From Skeletonema tropicum (taxonomy: Eukaryota; Bacillariophyta; Thalassiosirophyceae; Thalassiosirales; Thalassiosiraceae), in contig CM074135.1 of NCBI GenBank assembly GCA_037178625.1, forward strand, positions 808,001-872,000: a stretch of DNA of 64,000 bases, read 5' to 3'. This document shows positions 50,089 through 60,100 of the stretch, piece by piece. The notes under the pieces were generated by a model. That model searched no databases and was not told where the DNA came from. It worked only from the letters and a program-made list of their open reading frames with translations. Position numbers and translations under genes: made by a program. Numbering within the stretch: the stretch's first letter is position 1; each line of letters begins with the position of its first letter.

Positions 50089-53000
50089 ATGACCCTCTTT
50101 CTCCTGGCACTCTTCAGCGTAGCCCCAATATTCTGCTCCTGCCTCTGTGCCCTCCTCTACATCCTCTACTACTTCCTCGCCAACGAAAGCACCACAATTC
50201 ACCACGCACAAGAATTCGAAAATAGATTCTGGACCGTATTCTTCGTCCTCCTCACCATGGCGGGCATATATGTCAAAGACTCACCCTTTTCAGTGTACTT
50301 TGAATCACGCCATTCCGGCTGGGGGTTCTTTGTCATGTTCATTGTGGGATATGGCGTACATACATGGGATCGAATGGTCCATCGGAAGCATCTCACGTCA
50401 CATGTCGGTCAATTACGGCGTGGTGCATCGGCGGCACAATCACTTTTGCATTTAAATGCACATATTGCCAATTCGGTGGTGTCATCCACAGCTATCGGTG
50501 CGAAGGCTCATTTGACATTGGAAGAGCAGTTGGAACGGATTAGTACCTGTATGAACAATATTGATCAGTTACTTGTCCCATCGACCATTAATAATTTTAT
50601 CAATCAGCAATTCATAATGAGGAATGAACGGGAGATCATCTCCATATTTGAAGATGCACAACCCAAGGCACTCAATTGGCTCATAAGTCATGTCAAATTG
50701 GCCTTGGTATTTTACAAAATCAAAGATCATCGCAATTTTCGAGGGCAGCACCGTACCGAGTTGATTGAATTACTGGCAGTTGATCGGGTGTCGGCACTCA
50801 CGATATACTCCCGAGTGCTGTTATTACGGGCACTGCAACTGATGAAATTACCGGCCAATGCACGAGCCGAGCACTGGGTACGGAATATTATATTGTCGAC
50901 GCATCAGGATGATTTGTCCAAGTTGAAAACTATGACGGATACGAAGGGTGATTACTTTTGTATGAACAAATTGATTTACAGTGATATACGATCCGATACG
51001 GTGCGGCAGGATATATTGAGCCATTTTCGGAAGGAGGCTGCGGTGCAACAGGCACATATGGATATGGGAACACGAAAGGCGCGATTACGAATGGAGCAGG
51101 GCTGGAGAAAGATATTGTCCGATGTGGATGATACTCTTACTTCCAGTGGGGGTTCCTATCCTGCGGGGATTGATAAACGATACACCAAAAAGGTGGTGTA
51201 TCCCGGAGTCATTGGGTTGTATCGCGAATTGGATTTGGGGATACGCGGTCCAGAGGAATTCCCATCCGATGAGGTGGGCAATTTGGTATTCCTGTCAGCT
51301 CGACCACACTTGTACAAAGACTTTAGTGAGAAGCACAACTTTAGCAAATTTGAGAAATTGCGTGAGCGACAGGGATCGAGGTTGCACACCATACCGTCAC
51401 TACTGGCAGGGGATTTGTCATCGGGTCGCGAATTCATGATGACCAATGATTTTGAGCCGTTAGCACGAAAAAAGTTTCAGAATTTCAAGCAGTTTGTATC
51501 AATATATCCGGAGTATAAACACGTCTTCATATGTGATAACGGTCAGGGAGACGTTAGGGCAGGAGAGTTAATGTACGATCAGTATCCTCGACAACTCGAT
51601 TGTCTCTTTGTGCACCTCGTTCAAGATATTCAAAAAAGCTATGGATTTGATTCAGAACGATGGAGACGGAAAGGTTTGTTGAAAAGAACATGTTTCTTCA
51701 AATGCTACCCCGATGCTGCCCTGTATGCTGCCACGCTGAAGCCACCATTGATACGGATAAGCGGCCTTCGACGGGTGTGTCAAGATGCTGTCGCAGATTT
51801 CGAGATGATTCTCCCGTCTCAGTGGTCATCTCAAGCTCAGAAGAGGGATAGACGAAGTGAACTGAATCAATCGTTGTGGAGATGCAACAAATTGTTGGAG
51901 TCAAAGGGGGAAGGTCGTGTGACGCTCATTGAAAGTCCCAGACAATGGGAAGATGGTGAACGCGTACGAACTACCTATGGTATAGGTGTAATCAAAGGTT
52001 TCGATGCAATAGCTGATCTATATGATGTAGAGATCGATTGGAGACCATTAGATGAGCAAATCAAAGACTTTGAAAAACAGGAGGCGACAAAAAAAGACAC
52101 TGAAAAAAGAGGAATTCTCTCTTTGAATTCGAATCAAGCAACTCTGCAGACGGTCGTAGAAGAAGATGAAACGAACTACTTGTCTCCAACTACATCATTC
52201 TCGAAGCATTCATCTAAGCAGTCGCTCACCGGTATTGATCGTGATACCTCCAGCACGCTGCCTCATAATTTGTCTGGAACTGAATTGAGTTTTGGTGCTA
52301 GTGGTTTTGACAATGGAAACAACACAGGTTCTCCTGAGCCACCAACCTTGGATGAAACTACGGCATCTGACGAAGCGAGTCATGCAAATAAGAAAGGGGA
52401 TGACGGTGGCACACTAGTACCACCACCATCAATCACCACAAAAGGAGTTGGAGTAAAGAGAAAGCGCAGCTTAGGTCAAGGATTAGTTGTTGCGCAGGTT
52501 CAAGGCAAACACATCACAAAATTTACCCCACCGACGCTACCAAAACTTCCAAGCGATGAAAAAGAAAAGAATCGTTCTAAAACATTCTCATTTTGGGCCA
52601 CTGATAGTGTGAAGAGTGCTGTCGATAATGTTGAGGCTTCGAAGTCTAAACAATTGCTACTAAGCCCCGGTGAGAAAGTCACTACACCATATGGTGTTGG
52701 TGTTGTAGTAGAACATCGCAAGAAGACAAATATAATAGTAGTTGATATGACTGGGCCGTGGACTGCTAGGGCTTATCTAAAAGAATCAATTGTGAAGCGT
52801 GAGGGTGCTGGTCTGATAGGGACGCTGCTGCGATCTTTCACTGGTGTGGCTGCGACATCGCCTAAAAAAGGAGAAGCAAGTCCGACCAAAGCCGAAAGGA
52901 GTTTTCCTTTTGCAGCTGGAGCAAAGGTAGTGAGTCCTTTTGGAGAGGGAAAAGTCATTCGGCCATTGTCGCTGCAGATGCCTTCGTCGAGCGCATTATC

Positions 53001-53898
53001 ATCGTGTGCCTCGAAGGAGAAAATTGATACAATTGCAGTCAGCCTCACGGGATGGACACTTAGAGATGGAAGCCATCCTACCCTGTACTGTACGATGAAT
53101 AGCGCAAAAGAATGGAAGAACAAAAATGAGGGGAAAGATCCTCCTTCCCATCATAGAGAGAGCAGCCTATTTTCTGTAATTGGAAGTATGGTATCAGGTA
53201 CTGTTGCATCATTTCAAAAGATCCGCGTGCCTAAAGAGATTGAGGCTCCAACCATTAGTGCGGTGACCTTATTTGAGAGATACTATAAAGATGGTGCTGC
53301 AGTCACCACTGCGTATGGAGACGGTATAGTCAAAGAATTCCGTGCATCGGATGGATTTTACTGTGTTTCATTGTTGATGAAGTCGGGCAAAGTCTTCGCT
53401 ACTGCTTATCTTCAGGAAGACAGTATGAGCTATAGATTAGCAAGAGGTTGCCAAGAAGGATATCCTGTTCTCACAAAGTATGGGTTGAGTGGGGTTCTTC
53501 AGTCTGTCAACCCAACCACAGGTGTGCACAACATAATTATTCCATCCTGCGGTGCGATGTGCTATTTACAGCCAGATCAAGTCGTACGCCCTTTGAAAGC
53601 TGCGGTTGGAGAGGATGTGTCCACAAAATTTGGTGATGGAAAGGTGACGAAATATAGGCTTTCTGACGACAAATACGAAATCAAACTCAACTGGGGTGGG
53701 GCAACACTCTACGCCGAGGGTCGAAATTTCGATCGAATTGATGACAGAATGGAGTACAAAGGAGGGTTCCGAATGGGTTGGATACTGAACTTCTTCTATT
53801 CTCGAGAGGACGGTAAGGATGATGAGGTCCCAAGAAGTCGAAGCAATAGTTTCAGTATGCTCAGTCAGAGCAATCTCAGCACAAGAAGCTTAAGATGA
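50089..53898 (+). CDS. DUF2183/APP1-type phosphatase with membrane N-terminus and six C-terminal repeats
   Basis: 1269 aa. Residues 1-100 hold three hydrophobic spans (LFLLALFSVAPIFCSCLCAL, WTVFFVLLTMAGIYV, GWGFFVMFIVGYGVHTW). The catalytic part (about 335-530) has the HAD-like nucleophile motif SDVDDTLTSSGG, VYPGVIGLYRELD, LVFLSARPHLY (motif II Ser/Arg) and VFICDNGQGD (motif IV). Yeast APP1 of this family is a phosphatidate phosphatase; lipid substrate is inference here. Residues about 620-1240 carry six copies of a roughly 35-residue unit of form G-x-x-V-x-T-x-Y/F-G-x-G-x-V (VRTTYGIGVIKGF, VTTPYGVGVVVEH, VVSPFGEGKVIRP, VTTAYGDGIVKEF, VLTKYGLSGVLQS, VSTKFGDGKVTKY), spaced by Ser-rich linkers. 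These look like small beta-barrel (SH3/Tudor-like) modules. Confidence 0.8.
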   Translation: MTLFLLALFSVAPIFCSCLCALLYILYYFLANESTTIHHAQEFENRFWTVFFVLLTMAGIYVKDSPFSVYFESRHSGWGFFVMFIVGYGVHTWDRMVHRKHLTSHVGQLRRGASAAQSLLHLNAHIANSVVSSTAIGAKAHLTLEEQLERISTCMNNIDQLLVPSTINNFINQQFIMRNEREIISIFEDAQPKALNWLISHVKLALVFYKIKDHRNFRGQHRTELIELLAVDRVSALTIYSRVLLLRALQLMKLPANARAEHWVRNIILSTHQDDLSKLKTMTDTKGDYFCMNKLIYSDIRSDTVRQDILSHFRKEAAVQQAHMDMGTRKARLRMEQGWRKILSDVDDTLTSSGGSYPAGIDKRYTKKVVYPGVIGLYRELDLGIRGPEEFPSDEVGNLVFLSARPHLYKDFSEKHNFSKFEKLRERQGSRLHTIPSLLAGDLSSGREFMMTNDFEPLARKKFQNFKQFVSIYPEYKHVFICDNGQGDVRAGELMYDQYPRQLDCLFVHLVQDIQKSYGFDSERWRRKGLLKRTCFFKCYPDAALYAATLKPPLIRISGLRRVCQDAVADFEMILPSQWSSQAQKRDRRSELNQSLWRCNKLLESKGEGRVTLIESPRQWEDGERVRTTYGIGVIKGFDAIADLYDVEIDWRPLDEQIKDFEKQEATKKDTEKRGILSLNSNQATLQTVVEEDETNYLSPTTSFSKHSSKQSLTGIDRDTSSTLPHNLSGTELSFGASGFDNGNNTGSPEPPTLDETTASDEASHANKKGDDGGTLVPPPSITTKGVGVKRKRSLGQGLVVAQVQGKHITKFTPPTLPKLPSDEKEKNRSKTFSFWATDSVKSAVDNVEASKSKQLLLSPGEKVTTPYGVGVVVEHRKKTNIIVVDMTGPWTARAYLKESIVKREGAGLIGTLLRSFTGVAATSPKKGEASPTKAERSFPFAAGAKVVSPFGEGKVIRPLSLQMPSSSALSSCASKEKIDTIAVSLTGWTLRDGSHPTLYCTMNSAKEWKNKNEGKDPPSHHRESSLFSVIGSMVSGTVASFQKIRVPKEIEAPTISAVTLFERYYKDGAAVTTAYGDGIVKEFRASDGFYCVSLLMKSGKVFATAYLQEDSMSYRLARGCQEGYPVLTKYGLSGVLQSVNPTTGVHNIIIPSCGAMCYLQPDQVVRPLKAAVGEDVSTKFGDGKVTKYRLSDDKYEIKLNWGGATLYAEGRNFDRIDDRMEYKGGFRMGWILNFFYSREDGKDDEVPRSRSNSFSMLSQSNLSTRSLR

Positions 53899-54224
53899 AA
53901 TCATGGACAAACGTAAGTAAATGATAAAATCCAACCTATGTCAACTCGACAAAATCAAATTGCTCTATGATGATTGTAAGGAACATGCATAAATCGTGGA
54001 ATTTCGAACAAGAGTGAATATGACCTCAACAGGTCGGACAACTTAAAGATATAACGACGCTTCAACCTAAACAGTTCATAACTCAAGGGCAATTAAAATT
54101 CAATAAGGCCAAAGTAAAATTGATTAATATATATATATCACAAAAGGTTTAATCAGTTTAAGTCAAAATTGGAATCTCAAGCGGAATTAACTACGATAGA
54201 TACGATATTGATGATTGATGAATT
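53899..54224. other. spacer, no gene seen
   Basis: AT-rich sequence between the DUF2183 gene stop and the satellite array, including an ATATATATAT run near 54128. Nothing coding recognised. Confidence 0.4.
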
Positions 54225-56720
54225 TAGACCTGTCGGATGGAGCAAATTAGACCTCTCGCATTAACGACGTCATAGCATCGCTCTACCACACAATCCGTAT
54301 GGGCAGAGTAAAAAAGCTTCAGTACCATCGCCACCTACCATTAACGACTAAATCGCATATTCGTAACGATAGATACGATATGGTAGGATGTAGTAGGATG
54401 TAGTGGTGCCAGCAAGTTCAAATTCGACCTCTCGTATCAGCTATCATGTCATAGCAATACTGCCACGTGCGCTATCCGTATGAGCAATGCTAATGTGCAT
54501 CGGTAGTATCGCCGCCAAGTATGATTGGCAACTAGAGGTGGCTCAATCGCATATTGACAACGATAGATACGATATGGTAGGATGTGGTGCTGACGGTGAG
54601 CTAAATGTGGACCTCTCTGATCAGATGCAACGTCGTAGCATCGCTTATATGAGTTCCATCCGCATAAGCAGTGCTAATGTGCTTGTAAACTATCGCCACC
54701 GACTATAATGGGCCACTAAAAGCGGCTCATGCGCATATTCACGACGATACATACGATGCGGTTGAATGTAGTGCTGCGGGCCAGCCACATGGACCTCTCA
54801 AATGAGCTACGAAGCTCTAGCATCGCTTCTGTGTACGCAATCCGTCTGCGCAGTGCTAATGTGCTTGTATACTATCGCCACTGACTATAATGGGCGACTA
54901 AAAGCGGCTCATGCGCATATTCACGACGATACATACGATGCGGTTGAATGTAGTGTTGTGGGCCAGCCACAATTGGTCCTCTTATCAGCTACGAGGCTGT
55001 AGCATCGCGTCTACGTACGCAATCCGTCTGCGCAGTGCTAATGTGCTTGTATACTATCGCCATCGACTACAATGGGCGACTAGAAGCGGCTCATGCGCAT
55101 ATTCACGACGATACATACGATGCGGTTGAATGTAGTGTTGTGGGCCAGCCACAATTGGACCTTTCAGATCAGCTACGAGACTGTAGCATCGCGTCTACGT
55201 ACGCAATCCGTCTGCGCAGTGCCAATGTGCTTGTATACTATCGCCACCGACTACAATGGGTCGCTAGAAGCGGCTCATGCGCATATTCACGACGATACAT
55301 ACGATGCGGTTGAATATAGTGTTGCGGGCCAGCCACAATTGGACCTCTCAGATGAGCTACGAGGCTCTAGCATCGCTTCTGTGTACGCAATCCGTCTGCG
55401 CAGTGCTAATGTGCTTGTATACTATCACAACAGACTATAATGGGTCGCTAGAAGCGGCTCATGCGCATATTCACGACGATACATACGATGCGGTTGAATG
55501 TAGTGTTGTCCACATGGACCTCTCAAATGAGCTACGAAGCTGTAGCATCGCGTCTACGTACGCAATCCGTCTGCGCAGTGATAATGTGCTTGTATACTAT
55601 CGCCACCGACTATAATGGGTCGCTAGAAGCGGCTCATGCGCATATTCACGACGATACATACGATGCGGTTGAATGTAGTGTTGTGGGCCAGCCACAATTG
55701 GTCCTCTCAGCTGAGCTACGAGGCTGTAGCATCGCGTCTACGTACGCAATCCGTCTGCGCAGTGCTAATGTGCTTATACTATCGCCACCAAGGGTAATCG
55801 CCACCGACTACAATGGGTCGCTAGAAGCGGCTTATGCGCATATTCACGACGATACATACGATGCGGTTGAATGTAGTGTTGTGGGCCAGCCACATTTAGA
55901 GCTCTCAGCTGAGCTACGAGACTGTAGCATCGCGTCTACGTACGCAATCCGTCTGCGCAGTGCCAATGTGCTTGTATACTATCGCCACCGACTATAATGG
56001 GCCACTAAAAGCGGCTCATGCGCATATTCACGACGATACATACGATGCGGTTGAATGTAGTGTTGTGGGCCAGCCACATTTAGAGCTCTCATTTTACCTA
56101 CGCAGCTGAAGCATCGCGTTTAGCTACACAATCCGTCTGCGCAGTGCCAATGTGCTTGTATACTATCGCCACCGACTATAATGGGCGACTAGAAGCGGCT
56201 CATGCGCATATTCACGACGATACATACGATTTGGTAGAATTTGGCGCTGCCGGCCAGCCCACACTGGACCTCTCATATCACCTACGAAGCTCTAGCATCG
56301 CTTCTGTGTACGCAATCCGTCTGCGCAGTGCTAATGTGCTTGTTCACTATTGCCGCTACGGATAATCGGCCACTAGAAGCGGCTCATGTTCATATTGACG
56401 ACGATAGATACCATTATGTTAGGATTACATTTGCCGGTGGGCTTAAATTAAACCTTTCTGATCAGATTCAACGTCGTAGCATCTCTCCTATGAGTGCAAT
56501 TCACGTGAGTAGTGCTAAATATGAATGTTCACTATCGCCACCAAGTATTATGGACCACTAGAAGTGGCTCATGATCATACTATGATCACCAAGAATAATG
56601 AACCAATAGAGAGAAGTTTCTCATAAGCATATTTACGATGATTGATGTGATACCATATGGTTGAATGCGGAGCTGCCGGACAGCTCAAATTGGACCTCTC
56701 ATATCAGTTTTGATGTCGTT
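54225..56720 (+). repeat. 184-bp satellite array B, about 13 units
   Basis: Core GACTATAATGGG (or variant) recurs at about 54701, 54882, 55065, 55249, 55433, 55608, 55806, 55990, 56174 and 56359, with weaker copies near 54342, 54527 and 56545. Most spacings are 181-185 bp. One unit is about 9 bp short (before 55608) and one carries a 14-bp insertion (near 55790). Central units are nearly identical and the edges are degenerate, the usual pattern for a homogenised satellite. It shares the period and the motifs ACTATAATG, AGCGGCTCA, CATATTCACG and GTAGCATCGC with array A at 6405-7465. Open frames of up to 178 codons across it arise because the repeat lacks stops in one frame; they are not genes. 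Confidence 0.9.
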
Positions 56721-57101
56721 TTACCTGCACAATCTATGAAGTTATGAAAACAATCCACTCTAGAGAAGCGTCTCGTGAGGATATTGACGACGATAAGCAT
56801 TGTGAATGTGCTTCTGTACTATTTAAGAATACATATTGACCACTAGAGAAGCGTCTCATGCGCATATCACGATGATGGATGCTATTTGGTTGAGTGTGGT
56901 GCTACTGACTATTCTACTCAGCTGTTCACTGTCATGTTCAAGAATATTTCACCTCCTCAATCCTGCAATGTTATCTAAATTATTTGATTTGGTTATCCTC
57001 AAAAATTCTTGCGATAGATTTCAGGTTATTAAGTATCGTATTTTTGTTTAAATACATTTTGCTCGGATAACATTTTTGAGTTATTTGTCGTGTATTTTAT
57101 T
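56721..57101. other. spacer between satellite and Cys-rich gene
   Basis: Contains two further degenerate satellite-like bits (CACTAGAGAAGCGTCTCATGCGCATAT-type near 56838, and 56752-56780). Otherwise no feature. Probably includes the 3' UTR of the Cys-rich gene. Confidence 0.4.
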
Positions 57102-60100
57102 TCATGATGCATACAAATCTGAACATAGCATGTGATTTAGACAAAATGCTTCCATTTCAGGTTTCCGTGAGCAGTTGTTGACTACGTGAGTTGTGAAGCA
57201 ACACTCACTTCCCTTACAAAGCATTCGGCACTCAGTAGCGTCATTCTCAAGCTGATCAAGATTGCAAGCTCTTGCCAATATAAGTAGTTCAGAATCACTG
57301 TCCCCTTGACTTGTTTCAGGTGCATTAGCTACTGGTTGAGCTAATACTGGCGAAGCATTATTTGTAATACTAGGGAAGGATTCATATCTCGATGGACCTG
57401 AACCATAGTTGTTTGGCACTCCAGCTGTAATCGATGGAGTAGGCGCAGAAATTGTAGCTTGACTGGAAGATTTACTCGGCGATGGGGCACTAATCTGCGC
57501 ATCTAGTGAAGGAAGTGGATTTGAAGAACTGCTAAACGTCAATCCAACAATGCCGCATATTTCGTATTCATCACACCACTCCTTCTCCAAATGATAGCAA
57601 GAGAATTGATGGACATCTTCAAAACAGCACTGACGTGATTTGCACCTTCCTTCACATTTAGCGTAAGAGTTCGCATCATCAACGTTACTACAAACATCTG
57701 CTATGCCCTCCGCTTCCCTGGCATCGCCTCCAATAAGAACTTTGCAAGCCGAATAGTCGTTGCATTCCTCTGCACCCAGCGTATCTTGACACGTCGATTG
57801 AAGCGATGAATCAGCCAAGCAACACATTCTGGACTCGCATTTTTGATGACAATTAGATACCCAGTCCCCAGAAGGCTGTAAGTTATCACCCTTGAGAATG
57901 CAAGCATCATTCACAGCAATCTTGACTGCATACTTATTGGTGACTTTTGATGGAGGTTTCCACAAACGATGTGATGCAACTAATGATTCACAATCACCAT
58001 AGGCGCTGCACTCATCTTCGCGAAAACCTTCACAGTCCCATTTCATCTCAGCGGCATCTTCAGGAAAGCAGCAGAGGTATGGTTGGCATTTATTGAAACA
58101 CTCTTCTATCCCTTCTAAAGTTTTCAGGCCTATCAACGGAGCAAGCACTGCTAACGGAAGTATAAAAATCGTGTTCACTGCTGCTACTACTGCCTCCAAT
58201 AGAACCAACAACATTGCTGTCAAGAGGACCTTCATCAGACGTACTACGATAGAAATTGCATCCAACGACTGCGCATGCCTTGTACTCATCGCACCAATCC
58301 TTCTCCAAATCATAACACGAGTAAGCCGGATCAGTTTCGAAGCAGCACGACCGCTTTTCACATGTCTCTCTGCATGCAGAATATAAATTGGAATCAACTG
58401 TAACTTTATCGATGCAAAGCTCATCCACATCAAATTCCTTCTCTTCCACATCCAATGCATCACCGACGACGCCAGCATCGGTTACTAATTGCTCGCATAG
58501 ACTGTAGAGGTCGCACTCGTCATCGCCCAAAGTAGCCCTGCATGAGCTTTGTAGCATGTAGTGACTAAAGCAGCATAGCCTCTGTGCACACACTGCGTGA
58601 CAATTTGTGACTAATTCCTCGGTCACTTTCGTCGGATCAGTGCCAAAGTAGCATGCATCATAGACCCGTTTTTCAGTCTCCTCTTGTGTTAACAACGCTG
58701 TTGGCGAAACAGCCGGTTCAGTGCCGGCAGGGGGGACGACGAGTCTTTTGCATGGTTCGTACGCACTACATCCTGCTGGAATGAGACCGACACAATTTTG
58801 ACCCGCAAGTTTTGGATCTGTAGTGAAGCAACAAAGATGTGTTTGACACTTGCTGTGACATGTTTGTAGTCCGTCAAGCGTTTTAAGTGAGCTCTCGGAG
58901 CACTCATCTTCAAGCCACGTATTCCCACTTGGATATTGAACAATACTTCCAGGCCCTGATGCACTGTTACTACTACTGCTTCCGATAGAACCAACAACAT
59001 TACTGTCAAGAGGACCTTCGTCAGAAACACTGCGATAGAAATTGTAACCAACGACTGCGCATGCCTTGTACTCATCGCACCAATCCTTCTCCAAATCATA
59101 ACACGAGTAAGCCGGATCAGTTTCGAAGCAGCACGACCGCTTTTCACATGTCTCTCTGCATGCAGTCTTCAAATTTGAATAGATTGACACCTTATCGATG
59201 CAAAGCTCATCCACATCAAATTCATTTTCCTTCTCCTCCACCGCATCACTGACGACGCCAGTTTCGGTTACTAATTGCTCACATAGACTGTAGAGGTCGC
59301 ACTCGTCATCGCCCAAAGTAGCCCTGCATGAGCTTTGTAGCATGTAGTGACTAAAGCAGCATAGCCTCTGTGCACACACTGCGTGACAATTTGTGACTAA
59401 TTCCTCGGTCACTTTCGTCGGATCAGTGCCAAAGTAGCATGCATCATAGACCCGTTTTTCAGTCTCCTCTTGTGTTAACAACGCTGTTGGCGAAACAGCC
59501 GGTTCAGTGCCGGCAGGGGGGACGACGAGTCTCTTGCATGGTTCGTACGCACTACATCCTGCTGGAATGTGACCACCGCAATTTTGATCCGCAAGTTTTG
59601 GATCTCTGGTGAAGCAGCAAAGATGTGTTTGACACTTGTTGTGACATGTTTGTAGTCCGTCAAGCGTTTTAAGGGAGCTCTCGGAGCACGCATCTTCAAG
59701 CCGCGTGGCTGCACCAGTATTCCCACTTGGATATTGAACAATACTTCCAGGCCCTGATGCACTGTTGCTATTACTGTCGTCATCGTCGAACTCCTTTAAG
59801 TCCAGCTCAATGAAAGTCTTGATCACTCCACCATCATCGGTGATCATTCGTTCACACAAATCAAACAGCTCACACTCCGCTTCACCTACGGTCGCTTTAC
59901 ATGAAGTTCCTAGCTTGTAGCTGTCGAAGCAACAGAATCTGGGTTGACAAACTTTGAGACATTTTGTTACCAGTTCTTGTGTGACTCTTGATTCATCATC
60001 TCCGAAGTAGCACTGCCAAATCAACAGGTGAAAGTTTAGTTAATCAATAAATGGGAAATGGGATGGCAACAAATATTCAAGAAGTGGCTTGAAACTTACG

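Noticed and set aside
54487..56561. Series of open frames of 60-178 codons with related peptides
   Set aside because: They are the 184-bp satellite read in stop-free frames; frames jump wherever a unit has an indel, and no start or domain supports translation.
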